DNA of 64,000 nucleotides. It comes from CALKJP01 sp046299555. GTDB taxonomy: Bacteria; Bacteroidota; Bacteroidia; JACCXN01. The position numbers and the translations under genes were made by a program. Shown piece by piece: positions 1-8,332 of the stretch. The stretch spans positions 620,001 through 684,000 of the forward strand of contig JBKBHS010000001.1 of NCBI GenBank assembly GCA_046299555.1, in the 5' to 3' direction. The notes under the pieces were generated by a model. It was not told the DNA's origin and did not search any database. It saw only the letters and a program-made list of their open reading frames with translations. Within the stretch, counting starts at the first letter, position 1. Every line of letters starts with the position of its first letter.

Positions 1-1
1 G

Positions 2-388
2 AATAATAATTTCGAAAAAATTGGCGATTTATGTTATCAAATGACTATTCTAATTGAAAGAAAAAATAACGAAAAGGCGTGGTTTACTCCAACCCAAAGA
101 GAGCGTTTAAAAGATTTGTTTCAATTGATAGAAAAGGCTTTTGATGAAATGCTGGAGAATATTAAAAAAGAAGATGAAAAGGTACATATTTCAAAGGCAG
201 TTGAAATAGAACAAGAAATAAATAAATTTAGAGATGAAATAAGAGAAGAGCATTTTGCCAGCATTGAAAAAGGCGATTATAATATTAAAAGCGGTTTGTA
301 TTACAACAATTTATATTCATCGCTCGAAAAAATGGGCGATCATATAATGAACATCAATGAAGCCGCAGCACGTGTTAATTTAGAATAA
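2..388 (+). CDS. Na/Pi cotransporter family protein, C-terminal PhoU-like part (5' truncated by window)
   Basis: The reading frame is open from base 2, so the gene begins outside the window; the ATG at 41 is internal. The visible 128 residues are helical and charged, with phrases such as FEKIGDLCYQM near the start and SSLEKMGDHIMNINEAAAR near the end. These resemble the two three-helix repeats of PhoU, which form the cytoplasmic tail of bacterial NptA-type Na/phosphate cotransporters. No membrane segment is visible because that part would lie upstream. It could also be a free-standing PhoU-like protein; the short E-x-x-G-D motifs fit either. Family assignment is by recalled motif similarity, not by search. 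Confidence 0.7.
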   Translation, partial: NNNFEKIGDLCYQMTILIERKNNEKAWFTPTQRERLKDLFQLIEKAFDEMLENIKKEDEKVHISKAVEIEQEINKFRDEIREEHFASIEKGDYNIKSGLYYNNLYSSLEKMGDHIMNINEAAARVNLE

Positions 389-491
389 CTTATAATTTGG
401 CGATTTAATGATTTGATGAATTAATGAGTTTAGATTTTTTAAACAATTAATCCAACTAATTTCAAGTAGTCTCCAACAATCTTCAAAAAAA
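389..491. repeat. Low-complexity intergenic tract
   Basis: AT-rich spacer with near-repeats of a roughly 8-bp word (gatttaatgatttgatgaat) followed by a stretch containing caactaatttcaagtag. The same vocabulary reappears in the spacer at 2130-2280. No gene, hairpin or promoter was recognised here. Confidence 0.4.
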
Positions 492-974
492 TTACTTCTG
501 AACTACAATCGGTTCAGTTTCTATTACATTGCTTTTGTTTAAAGCTCTGTCAACAATATAAGCAGAATACTTAATTGTATCATAAGGTGAAGCAAAATCA
601 TAGTAATAATTTATACGTACCATAATTTCGCCTTCGAGGGTTTTAATTTTTCCTTTTCTGCTGATATCCGGTATGCGATAATTAAATGGAATAATTGGTT
701 CAATTTCTACAAAAGTTCCTTCACGTTGTTCGTAGTATTTTAAAAATAAATTAGCATCGTAAGGAGGAATGGTGTCTTCCGGTCTTAACCCGATATCGCC
801 ATCACCATCAGTAAATTCAAAAATAAGTTTGGCAGAATCGCCTTCAGGTATAAAAGCTTTATATTTAATGATAGGATAATTAGGGTATTCAGGGCGTTTC
901 ATACAAGAACTTATAATAGCTCCTGTAATAACTATAAATAGAACCGCTTTAAATAGTTTAAATCCTGTTTTCAT
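492..974 (-). CDS. Predicted lipoprotein of unknown function
   Basis: A 160-residue protein. The frame is open further upstream, but the ATG at 974 is preferred because it gives a clean lipoprotein signal: basic MKTGFKLFK, a hydrophobic stretch, then a lipobox ending AIISSC at about residue 24. The mature part is rich in beta-type sequence and has an acidic run, FTDGDGDIGL, which could bind calcium. I do not recognise a catalytic family. The gene is divergent from the LuxE-like gene at 1040, with only 65 bp between the two starts, so promoters must overlap. Expected location is the periplasmic or outer face of a membrane. Function unknown. Confidence 0.75.
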   Translation of the reverse strand: MKTGFKLFKAVLFIVITGAIISSCMKRPEYPNYPIIKYKAFIPEGDSAKLIFEFTDGDGDIGLRPEDTIPPYDANLFLKYYEQREGTFVEIEPIIPFNYRIPDISRKGKIKTLEGEIMVRINYYYDFASPYDTIKYSAYIVDRALNKSNVIETEPIVVQK

Positions 975-1025
975 GTGATGTAAAGGTACAAAATTATCCA
1001 TTTACTTATTCGCTTAAAATATCGC

Positions 1026-1033
1026 TAACTTTG
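1026..1033 (+). promoter_or_regulatory. -7 promoter element TAACTTTG for the LuxE-like gene
   Basis: Exact match to the Bacteroidota -7 consensus TAnnTTTG. A TTTA at 1001-1004, 21 bp upstream, may act as a weak -33 element. Transcription would start near 1040, which is also the preferred GTG start codon. Confidence 0.6.
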
Positions 1034-1039
1034 CAGAAC

Positions 1040-2023
1040 GTGTCGCAAAGCTTTCAACATATTTTTTCGCTTCAGCCGAGTGTTTTTACTAAAACGGCAT
1101 TAGCGCTTTTTTGTTTTCAGTTTGAAACAAATCCGCTATACCGAGAATTTGCTGCACAGCTAAAACGCACTCCTGACAATGTAAAACGCGTAGAAGAAAT
1201 ACCTTTTTTACCGGTCGAGTTTTTTAAAACTCATAAGGTTGTGTGCAAAGATAATGGCGCTTATGATGAGGTTTTTTTAAGCAGTGCTACAAGTGGTATG
1301 GTTCAAAGCAAGCATTATGTAAAAAATATTAATTATTACATTCAATCATTTGAAACATCTTTCCGTCAATTTATTGGCAATCCGGAGGAGATGATAATTA
1401 TGGCCTTGTTGCCTTCTTATTTGGAACGTAAAGGTTCGTCATTAATTTACATGTTGGATTATTTGATTAAAAAAAGCCCTTATACAGAAAGTGGTTTTTA
1501 TCTCCATAATATAGAAGAGCTTGCTGAAAAGCTTATACTAGCTGATAGTGAAGGGAAAAATATTTTGCTTTTAGGCGTATCCTTTGCTTTGCTTGATTTA
1601 GTGGAGAAATATAAATTTAAACTAAAGAACACCATTGTAATGGAAACCGGAGGTATGAAGGGTAGAAGAAGAGAAATGATTAGAGAAGAGCTGCATGCTA
1701 TTTTATGTGATGGTTTTGGCGTTGAAAAAATTTGGTCGGAATACGGTATGACAGAGCTTTTGTCGCAAGCCTATTCAAATGGTGATGGTTTATTTGAAAC
1801 CCCACCCTGGATGAAAATATTGATTCGAGATATAAACGATCCGTTTTTTTATTTACCTGAAGGGCGCACAGGAGGAATAAATATTATTGATTTAGCAAAT
1901 GTAAATTCCTGTGCATTTATTGCTACGAAAGACTTAGGTAAAATACACAGCTCCGGAAAATTTGAAGTGCTCGGTCGCTTTGATAATAGTGATATCAGAG
2001 GTTGTAACTTGCTGGTTTGTTAG
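1040..2023 (+). CDS. LuxE-family acyl-protein synthetase / acyltransferase
   Basis: About 327 residues, matching the usual length of the LuxE/PaaK-like family, which activates carboxylic acids as acyl-AMP and transfers them to a thiol. Visible signatures are the phosphate-binding-like SSATSGMVQSKHY near residue 85, WSEYGMTELLSQAY near residue 235 (the adenylate-forming Y-G-x-T-E motif) and a C-terminal GRFDNSDIRGCNLL. No luxC/D/A/B genes are nearby, so a bioluminescence role is unlikely; in Bacteroidota these homologues are thought to act in lipid or polysaccharide acyl transfer. The start is uncertain: TTG at 1031 overlaps the -7 promoter element, so GTG at 1040 is preferred. Confidence 0.8.
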   Translation: MSQSFQHIFSLQPSVFTKTALALFCFQFETNPLYREFAAQLKRTPDNVKRVEEIPFLPVEFFKTHKVVCKDNGAYDEVFLSSATSGMVQSKHYVKNINYYIQSFETSFRQFIGNPEEMIIMALLPSYLERKGSSLIYMLDYLIKKSPYTESGFYLHNIEELAEKLILADSEGKNILLLGVSFALLDLVEKYKFKLKNTIVMETGGMKGRRREMIREELHAILCDGFGVEKIWSEYGMTELLSQAYSNGDGLFETPPWMKILIRDINDPFFYLPEGRTGGINIIDLANVNSCAFIATKDLGKIHSSGKFEVLGRFDNSDIRGCNLLVC

Positions 2024-2129
2024 TATTAAATAGGCGAAAGGTGTTAGTTGTAAGTTATAAGGCTTTAGTTGTAAGCGATTAGTTGGCAGGATGCAAATGT
2101 GATAATTTGTAAATGTGTAAATGAAATAA

Positions 2130-2279
2130 ATACAACTAATCTCCACTAATCTCAAAGAGTTTCTATATATCACTACTAATCTCAATCAATCTCAACTAAT
2201 TTCTATCACAAATCCCAAATTAATATTCTAATCTTTTAATTTTTCAATCTTCAATCTTCAATTTTCCAATCTGCAATCT
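2130..2279. repeat. Degenerate tandem-like intergenic repeats
   Basis: A roughly 10-bp word, actaatctca, recurs at about 2135, 2145, 2175 and 2195 with small changes, followed by runs of tcaatcttcaattttccaat and ctgcaatctttaat. The tract separates the convergent LuxE-like and tyrS genes. Similar words occur at 449-480 and 55858-55885. No gene is supported here. Confidence 0.5.
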
Positions 2280-3578
2280 TTAATCAGCAATAATTAAAAA
2301 ATAATTTTTCTTTCCTTTTTGAGCCAAAAGATATTTATGGTTAATTAAGTTTGATGTTGTAACAATAAAATCTGAATTTTCAATTTTATTTTTATTTAAT
2401 AACACACCGCCTCCTTGCAGCATTTTTCTGGCTTCGCCTTTTGAGGGGAAAATAGCGCAGTGAGTTGCAATTAAATCAATAATATTAATGCCGTTTTCAA
2501 GTTCATTTTTTGATATATGAAACTGTGGCACTCCTGAAAATACACTTAAAAAATCATTTTCAGAAAGCTTTCTTAATGATTCTTCAGTACCTTTTCCGAA
2601 TAAAATTTCAGAAGCTTCTACTGCCATTTGATAGGCTTCTTCAGAGTGTACACGTATGGTTACATCTTTAGCTAATGCTTTTTGTAAAATGCGTAAATGC
2701 GGAGCGGAATCGTGCTCTGCTTCTAGTTTTTCAATTTCTTCTTTATCGAGAAGCGTAAAGATACGGATGTATGATTTTGCATCTTCATCACTCGTATTTA
2801 ACCAAAATTGATAAAATTGATAAGGCGATGTTTTTTCAGCATCTAACCACACATTACCACTTTCTGTTTTTCCGAATTTTGAGCCATCCGCTTTTTTTAT
2901 TAATTGTGTGGTAAGGGCAAATGCTTTTCCACCTGCTTTTCGTCTAATTAATTCGGTTCCGGTAGTAATATTTCCCCATTGGTCGGAACCTCCCATTTGC
3001 AATTTTACATTTTTTTCTTTCCACAAATGGTAAAAATCATAGCCTTGTATAAGTTGGTAACTAAATTCAGTAAACGACATTCCTTCGCGTTCTTCTCCAC
3101 TAATTCTTTTTTTTACCGAATCTTTTGCCATCATGTAATTTACCGTAATATGTTTTCCCGCATCGCGAATAAAATCAAGGAAGGTAAAATTTTTAAACCA
3201 GTCGTAATTATTTACAATTTCGGCTGAATTGGCACCACAATTAAAATCTAAAAATTTTTCGAGTTGTTTTTGAATACCGTTTAAATTTTTTTGCAGCGTA
3301 GCTTCGTCAAGCAAGTTACGTTCTTGCGATTTACCACTTGGGTCTCCCACCATTCCGGTAGCTCCGCCTACAAGCGCAATAGGTTTATGCCCTGCTTTTT
3401 GAAAAAGAAGCAAAGTCATTATTTGAGCAAGACTTCCAACATGCAGCGAATCGGCTGTAGGGTCAAAACCAATATAACCGGAAACAATTTCACCGGAGGT
3501 TAATAGTTCTTCAGTTTCGGGCATTATATCGTGTAACATGCCTCGCCATTTTAATTCTTCAACAAAATTCTTGCTCAT
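2280..3578 (-). CDS. tyrS: Tyrosyl-tRNA synthetase
   Basis: A 432-residue class I synthetase that charges tRNA-Tyr in the cytoplasm. The N-terminal catalytic domain shows GFDPTADSLHVGSL around residues 38-50, containing the HIGH-equivalent HVGS, the tyrosine pocket QGYDFYHL near 178, GGSDQWGN near 197, and the KMSKS-equivalent KFGKT near 233. A C-terminal S4-like RNA-binding domain with GEARKMLQGGGVLLN closes the protein. Length and motif order match bacterial TyrRS. The ATG start is supported by a TAnnTTTG element about 22 bp upstream on the minus strand. It is monocistronic and convergent with the LuxE-like gene. Confidence 0.97.
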   Translation of the reverse strand: MSKNFVEELKWRGMLHDIMPETEELLTSGEIVSGYIGFDPTADSLHVGSLAQIMTLLLFQKAGHKPIALVGGATGMVGDPSGKSQERNLLDEATLQKNLNGIQKQLEKFLDFNCGANSAEIVNNYDWFKNFTFLDFIRDAGKHITVNYMMAKDSVKKRISGEEREGMSFTEFSYQLIQGYDFYHLWKEKNVKLQMGGSDQWGNITTGTELIRRKAGGKAFALTTQLIKKADGSKFGKTESGNVWLDAEKTSPYQFYQFWLNTSDEDAKSYIRIFTLLDKEEIEKLEAEHDSAPHLRILQKALAKDVTIRVHSEEAYQMAVEASEILFGKGTEESLRKLSENDFLSVFSGVPQFHISKNELENGINIIDLIATHCAIFPSKGEARKMLQGGGVLLNKNKIENSDFIVTTSNLINHKYLLAQKGKKNYFLIIAD

Positions 3579-3599
3579 GTGTTGTTTTTATTAAGGTTG

Positions 3600-3607
3600 C
3601 AAATTTA
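3600..3607 (-). promoter_or_regulatory. -7 element of tyrS
   Basis: Minus-strand TAAATTTG matches TAnnTTTG. A minus-strand TTTG lies at 3630-3633, 22 bp upstream, slightly longer than the optimal spacing. Predicted start is near 3593, giving a leader of about 15 nt. Confidence 0.55.
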
Positions 3608-3675
3608 TTAATTTATTATTCTAATCTTACAAAATAAATCCTAATGGCTGATAGCTCTGATATTTAATAATAATC

Positions 3676-3683
3676 TATCTTTG
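3676..3683 (+). promoter_or_regulatory. -7 element of the epimerase gene
   Basis: TATCTTTG fits TAnnTTTG exactly. Its last G is 7 nt from the ATG at 3690, so the transcript probably starts at or next to the start codon. It is the same geometry as at 1026-1040. Confidence 0.6.
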
Positions 3684-3689
3684 AAGTCT

Positions 3690-4700
3690 ATGATATTACT
3701 TACAGGAGCTACCGGTTTTTTGGGCTCGCACGTTTTATATCAACTTTTACTAAGAGGCGAAAAGGTAAGAGCTACTAAACGTGTAACAAGTTCTTTGGAA
3801 AATGTAAAACGTGTTTTTAAATATTATGGTGAAGATAAAATTTCATTACTCCAAAATGTTGAGTGGGTTGAGGCAGATTTGTTGGATATATTTGCAGTAG
3901 AAGATGCACTAAAAGGAATTGATGAAGTATATCATTGTGCAGCGGTTGTTTCTTTTAATCCGAAAGATAAAGAAACCATGTTAAAAACCAATGCGCGCGG
4001 TACAGAAAATCTGGTAAATGCCGCTTTAGAACAAGGTGTAAAAAAGTTTTGTCATGTAAGTTCCATTGCTGCATTAGGTCGTAATACTACCAAAGATATT
4101 GTTACAGAAAATACTTGGTGGAAACCTTCGCCTAAAAATTCTGATTATTCAGTGAGTAAATATCGTGCAGAGCGCGAAGTATGGCGTGCATCAGAAGAAG
4201 GATTACAGGTAGTAATCGTCAATCCTTCGGTAATTATCGGTCCCGGTGATTTTACTTCAGGTGCTTATAAAATGATGCAACAAGCCTTTAAAGGAATTCC
4301 TTTTTATACTAATGGAGCTACTGCATTTGTTGATGTGCGAGATGTGGCAGATGCTATGATTCATTTAATGAAAACCGATGTGAAAAATGAACGTTACATA
4401 GTTTCGGCTGCAAACGTAAGCTATCGTTATTTTTTCGATTTAATGCACGATGCTTTTGGTAAAAAGCGAGCTTCTATTAAAGTTAATAAAACAATAACTC
4501 AAATAGCTCGCTATTTTGATATGGTTAAAAGTATAATCAGTGGTAAAGAACAAGTAATAACTGCCGATACGGTGAATGCTGTTAATTCAGTTCATTTTTA
4601 CGACAACTCAAAACTCATTAACAAACTCGAAAAAAAATATATTCCAATAGAAAAAAGTGTTTCTGATATGTGTGAAGTATTTTTAAAGTATCAATCTTAA
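3690..4700 (+). CDS. NAD-dependent epimerase/dehydratase (extended SDR)
   Basis: 336 residues. The Rossmann fingerprint GATGFLGSH is at the N terminus, and the catalytic Y-x3-K is present as YSVSK near residue 152, with an upstream HVSSIAALG segment. Downstream NPSVIIGPGDF and VDVRDVADAMI are typical of the extended SDR family that acts on nucleotide sugars, dihydroflavonol-like compounds or sterols. Length fits the family. The substrate cannot be inferred. The ATG at 3690 is chosen over an in-frame TTG at 3681 because that codon lies inside the -7 promoter element. The stop overlaps that of the convergent DUF4296 gene by three bases. Confidence 0.88.
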   Translation: MILLTGATGFLGSHVLYQLLLRGEKVRATKRVTSSLENVKRVFKYYGEDKISLLQNVEWVEADLLDIFAVEDALKGIDEVYHCAAVVSFNPKDKETMLKTNARGTENLVNAALEQGVKKFCHVSSIAALGRNTTKDIVTENTWWKPSPKNSDYSVSKYRAEREVWRASEEGLQVVIVNPSVIIGPGDFTSGAYKMMQQAFKGIPFYTNGATAFVDVRDVADAMIHLMKTDVKNERYIVSAANVSYRYFFDLMHDAFGKKRASIKVNKTITQIARYFDMVKSIISGKEQVITADTVNAVNSVHFYDNSKLINKLEKKYIPIEKSVSDMCEVFLKYQS

Positions 4701-5092
4701 CCTTGCGTATTTTTTACTACAGTAGTATCAATACTTTTATCTTGTTCTATTTCGGCTTGCTTTTTGGTAAGCTCTATCACTACGTTTTCGTAAATTTTAT
4801 TCAGCAGAGCAGGATTATCTAAATAAAATTGATAGCTGGTATCGTAGCGTTCCTTGGTTATATTAAACTTGTCAAAGATTAATTGATATTGTTTTACCGG
4901 ATTCATTTTCATGTGTCGTCCTTCTTGACTATATTGATTTATCATCGACTCTTGTATGTGTACATCGGTCAAAATAAGAACCATAGAGTCTTTAGAAATT
5001 ACATAATCCGGTACGCTAATTTCTTTTTGCTCCAATGAACAAGAAGTGGTAAGTAAAATGAAAATAAAATAAATACGTTCGATTTTAATCAT
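4697..5092 (-). CDS. DUF4296 lipoprotein
   Basis: 131 residues. A short signal ends in a lipobox (LLTTSC, cysteine at about residue 18), followed by the helical DUF4296 pattern: LILTDVHIQESMINQYS, then QYQLIFDKFNITKERYDTSYQFYLDNP. The family is of unknown function and common in Bacteroidota. It is the last gene of a minus-strand cluster with pyrC and a polyprenol-phosphate glycosyltransferase, an arrangement I recall from other members of the phylum. A 71-bp gap holding a CTCGAG-centred palindrome separates it from pyrC, so it may be partly uncoupled. Expected at the periplasmic side of a membrane. Confidence 0.82.
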   Translation of the reverse strand: MIKIERIYFIFILLTTSCSLEQKEISVPDYVISKDSMVLILTDVHIQESMINQYSQEGRHMKMNPVKQYQLIFDKFNITKERYDTSYQFYLDNPALLNKIYENVVIELTKKQAEIEQDKSIDTTVVKNTQG

Positions 5093-5128
5093 TTTATTTT
5101 GATATTCTTAATTTATACACACCCCCGT

Positions 5129-5144
5129 CCCCTCTCGAGAGGGG
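5129..5144. repeat. 16-bp perfect palindrome, REP-like
   Basis: CCCCTCTCGAGAGGGG reads the same on both strands and is preceded by a C-rich acccccgt. It is much more GC-rich than its surroundings and shares the arms CCCCTCTC/GAGAGGGG with the larger palindrome at 8290-8311. It lies between pyrC and the DUF4296 gene on the transcribed strand. Confidence 0.75.
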
Positions 5145-5163
5145 AGTGATATATGTGATAAAA

Positions 5164-6507
5164 TTAACGTTCAAACATCAATCGTTTTCCTTTAAAGCTT
5201 TCGTCAAAGTTACCTTTACAATACACCAAATGTCCATTTACAAATGTGTGCGTTACTTTTGATTTAAAGGTATAGCCTTCAAAAGGTGACCATTTACATT
5301 TGTATAAAATATTGTTTTTTTCAACTTTCCAAGGGTCGTTGGGATTAACTAATACTAAATCGGCATAATATCCCGGTCGAATATATCCACGCTTTTCTAT
5401 TTGAAACATATCGGCCACATTATGGCTGGTTTTCTGCACAATTTTTTCCATCGAAATTTTATCCTGATGATATAATTCCATTAAAGCACACAGCGTGTGT
5501 TGCACCAATGGCCCACCGGATGGTGCTTCAGCATAAGGTTTTTCTTTTTCTTCGATGGTATGTGGGGCATGGTCGGTAGCAATAACATCAATGCGGTCGT
5601 CAAGTACTGCTTGTAAAATGGCATCGCGGTCGGCAGCGGTTTTTACGGCAGGATTCCACTTAATGTAATTGCCTTTAGTGGCATAATCTTCATCGCTAAA
5701 CCATAAGTGATGTGTACATGCTTCTGAAGTAATTTTTTTATCTTTTAATGGAATGGAATTGTCAAATAAATCTAATTCTTCTTTGGTTGAAATATGAAGT
5801 ATGTGCAAACGTGTTCCATGTTTTTTTGCCAAAGAAACAGCATAAGCCGATGATTTATAACAGGCTTCTCTGCTTCTGATAAGCGGATGGTGAGCTGCCG
5901 TTAAAGCATCACCATATTTTTCTTTAAATGCTTTTGCATTTTGCTTAATCATGGGGTCATCTTCGCAGTGTGTAGCAATTAAAAGTTTTACATGCTTAAA
6001 AATATTTTCTAAACTTTCCGGATTATCTACCAGCATATCGCCTGTAGAGGAGCCCATAAAAATTTTAATACCGCAAACTGTTTTTGGATTTACTTTTAAT
6101 AATTCATCCAAATTATCGTTGGTAGTTCCCATAAAAAAGGAATAGTTTGCCAGCGAAACTTCTGCAGCACGCGCGTATTTTTCTTCGAGTTTTTCTATAG
6201 TGGTAGCGCTTGGAACCGTGTTGGGCATTTCCATATACGAGGTAATACCGCCTGCCACGGCAGCTCTTGCTTCGGTATAAATATCTCCTTTATGTGTTAA
6301 TCCCGGTTCACGAAAATGCACTTGGTCGTCAATTAATCCGGGAATTAAAAATTCTCCATTGGCATCTATTACATGTAAAAATTCTATATCGAGTGTAGGC
6401 GTTTCATTTTCATACACAGCTTCAATTTTGTCGTTTTTAATTAAAACAGAGCCGTTAAAAATTCTGCCTTCATTTACTATGCGGGCGTTTTTAATAAGCG
6501 TGTTCAT
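5164..6507 (-). CDS. pyrC: Dihydroorotase
   Basis: 447 residues, an amidohydrolase of the class I type that cyclises carbamoyl-aspartate to dihydroorotate in pyrimidine synthesis. Seen: DDQVHFREPGLTHKG near residue 60, MEMPNTVP, GIKIFMGSSTGDM, ATHCEDD, LHILHIST and ATDHAPHT with the catalytic aspartate. Oddity: the first metal motif, normally D-x-H-x-H, reads D-D-Q-V-H, so the first histidine is glutamine; I recall the same variant in other Bacteroidota PyrC, so activity is likely retained. It lies 15 bp downstream of the glycosyltransferase, so the two are co-transcribed. Confidence 0.92.
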   Translation of the reverse strand: MNTLIKNARIVNEGRIFNGSVLIKNDKIEAVYENETPTLDIEFLHVIDANGEFLIPGLIDDQVHFREPGLTHKGDIYTEARAAVAGGITSYMEMPNTVPSATTIEKLEEKYARAAEVSLANYSFFMGTTNDNLDELLKVNPKTVCGIKIFMGSSTGDMLVDNPESLENIFKHVKLLIATHCEDDPMIKQNAKAFKEKYGDALTAAHHPLIRSREACYKSSAYAVSLAKKHGTRLHILHISTKEELDLFDNSIPLKDKKITSEACTHHLWFSDEDYATKGNYIKWNPAVKTAADRDAILQAVLDDRIDVIATDHAPHTIEEKEKPYAEAPSGGPLVQHTLCALMELYHQDKISMEKIVQKTSHNVADMFQIEKRGYIRPGYYADLVLVNPNDPWKVEKNNILYKCKWSPFEGYTFKSKVTHTFVNGHLVYCKGNFDESFKGKRLMFER

Positions 6508-6522
6508 GTTACAGTTAAGATG

Positions 6523-7251
6523 TTATTTTTTAGCTGGAGTAAATTTTCTGAATCGCATATCCAACACTCCAAAGAGGGCTTCTTTAAAAATTCCTTTGCT
6601 CATTTTCGATTGGCCTTCTTTGCGGTCAACAAAGGTGATTGGAATTTCTTTAAGTTTAAATCCTAAGCGGTGTGCGGTATATTTCATTTCAATTTGAAAA
6701 GCATAACCGATAAATTTTACGTTATCCAAATCAATTGTTTCGAGTACTTTTCTTTTGTAGCATTTAAACCCGGCAGTAGTATCCATTATGTTTATCCACA
6801 ATATCATTCGCACATATACCGATGCAAAATACGACATCAATATTCTACCAATAGGCCAGTTGCTTACATTGCCACCTTTTACATAACGCGAGCCAATGGC
6901 CACATCGGCTCCATCTTTTGCACAGGAATTATAAAGGCGTTCCAAATCATTGGGGTTATGCGAAAAATCGCAATCCATTTCAAAAACATAATCGTAGTTG
7001 TTTTTAAGCGCCCATTTAAAACCGTGAATGTATGCGGTGCCTAAACCTAATTTGCCTTTGCGTTCTTCTAGAAATAGTTTTCCCGAAAATTCAGGAATTA
7101 AATTTTTTACAATTTGTGCTGTTCCATCGGGCGAGCCATCGTCTATTATCAATAAATCAAATGAAAGAGGTAAAGAAAATATGGAGCGAATCATTTTCTC
7201 CACATTTTCTTTTTCGTTATAGGTTGGTATAATTACGAGGCGCTTATCCAA
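6523..7251 (-). CDS. Polyprenol-phosphate mannosyltransferase (GT2)
   Basis: 242 residues. The GT-A fold signature runs from VIIPTYNEKEN at residues 6-16 through LLIIDDGSPDG (nucleotide-binding DD at 37-38) to DYVFEMDCDFSHNP near 90, the metal-binding D-x-D-like site. Length and the IGSRYVKGG motif match dolichol/polyprenol-phosphate mannose synthases, which load a sugar from GDP-mannose onto a lipid carrier on the cytoplasmic side. There is no long C-terminal membrane domain. The only start that preserves the family N terminus is TTG at 7251, since an in-frame stop lies just upstream. First gene of the cluster with pyrC and DUF4296. Confidence 0.88.
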   Translation of the reverse strand: MDKRLVIIPTYNEKENVEKMIRSIFSLPLSFDLLIIDDGSPDGTAQIVKNLIPEFSGKLFLEERKGKLGLGTAYIHGFKWALKNNYDYVFEMDCDFSHNPNDLERLYNSCAKDGADVAIGSRYVKGGNVSNWPIGRILMSYFASVYVRMILWINIMDTTAGFKCYKRKVLETIDLDNVKFIGYAFQIEMKYTAHRLGFKLKEIPITFVDRKEGQSKMSKGIFKEALFGVLDMRFRKFTPAKK

Positions 7252-7400
7252 AACTGCTTATTTGAGAGTATGAAGGTACTATTTGTTAGCTTTTTAACAA
7301 AAAGCATTAACAAAATTTAATCGTAACTATTCGATAATGTTCTATTTAAGTTGATATAATGTTGATATGAGATTTTTGTACAACCAAAAAATCTTTTTTT

Positions 7401-8246
7401 TTGAAACGTGAAGTAGATTTAGTTGTCATTTCTGATGTGCATTTGGGAACCTACGGTTGCCATGCAGAAGAACTCCTCCGCTATTTAAAAAGCATTAAGC
7501 CCAAAACACTCATCTTAAATGGCGATATTATAGATATCTGGCAATTTAGCAAGCATTATTGGCCGGAGGCTCACATGAAAGTAATTAAGCAAATAGTGAG
7601 CATGATGAGCAAAGGGGTAAATGTGTATTATCTTACCGGTAATCATGATGAAATGCTTAGAAAATTCACTGATTTTAAGTTAGGAACATTTCGCCTGATG
7701 GATAAAATTGTTCTTGATTTAGATGGTAGAAAAGCCTGGTTTTTTCATGGCGATGTATTTGATGTAACCATGCAACATTCTAAGTGGCTTGCCAAATTAG
7801 GCGGTTTAGGCTACGATTTATTAATTGTATTGAATCGTGCAGCCAATTACATATCAGAGAAAATACTGCGTAGAGGGAAAATATCGCTTTCCAAAAAAAT
7901 TAAAAACAGTGTAAAAAGTGCTGTTTCGTTTATCAGTAATTTTGAGAAAACCGCATCAGATATTGCCATTGAAAACAAATATCACTACGTAGTTTGCGGA
8001 CATATACACCAGCCGGAAATAAAGAAAATTAAAACCGAAAAAGGGGAAGTAACTTATCTTAATTCAGGCGACTGGGTTGAAAATCTTACCGCATTAGAAT
8101 ACCACGAAAAATCATGGAAATTATATACCTACAATCCTGCAGAGCTTCCTCAGGAAAACATTCTTGAATCCATTGAGCAGGAAATGTATCTGGAAGAAAT
8201 CTTTATTAAAGAGCAGATTGAAATTGTAATGGGAATGAAGAATTAA
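7401..8246 (+). CDS. Metallophosphoesterase, LpxH-like UDP-2,3-diacylglucosamine diphosphatase
   Basis: 281 residues. The calcineurin-type metal motifs are all present in order: D-x-H in ISDVHLG (residues 12-14), NGDIIDIW near 45, TGNHDE near 80, FHGDVFD near 118 and GHIHQP near 200. Together with a helical insert (AANYISEKILRRGKISLSKK) this is the pattern of LpxH/LpxI-type enzymes, which cleave UDP-diacylglucosamine during lipid A synthesis at the inner membrane face. The apparent start is TTG at 7401, with no in-frame ATG nearby. Convergent with the PLP enzyme at 8333; a REP-like palindrome lies between. Confidence 0.8.
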   Translation: MKREVDLVVISDVHLGTYGCHAEELLRYLKSIKPKTLILNGDIIDIWQFSKHYWPEAHMKVIKQIVSMMSKGVNVYYLTGNHDEMLRKFTDFKLGTFRLMDKIVLDLDGRKAWFFHGDVFDVTMQHSKWLAKLGGLGYDLLIVLNRAANYISEKILRRGKISLSKKIKNSVKSAVSFISNFEKTASDIAIENKYHYVVCGHIHQPEIKKIKTEKGEVTYLNSGDWVENLTALEYHEKSWKLYTYNPAELPQENILESIEQEMYLEEIFIKEQIEIVMGMKN

Positions 8247-8289
8247 TAAGGGAATTATGCCTCTCTCCAAACAACCCTAACCCCCCTTT

Positions 8290-8311
8290 CCCCTCTCCAA
8301 TTGGAGAGGGG
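8290..8311. repeat. 22-bp perfect palindrome within a C/G-rich REP-like element
   Basis: The 22 bp (arms CCCCTCTCCAA and TTGGAGAGGGG) are a perfect palindrome. The core sits in a wider imperfect inverted repeat spanning about 8258-8330, with ctctctcc on the left and ggggagaggt on the right. It occupies the gap between convergent genes and probably also acts as a transcription barrier. The sequence resembles dispersed C-rich/G-rich palindromic elements found in many Bacteroidota genomes. Confidence 0.8.
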
Positions 8312-8332
8312 ATTAAGGGGAGAGGTCATAAA

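Noticed and set aside
1934..2185. 83-codon open frame on the minus strand after the LuxE-like gene
   Set aside because: Half of it lies antisense to the LuxE C terminus and the rest is translated low-complexity repeat.
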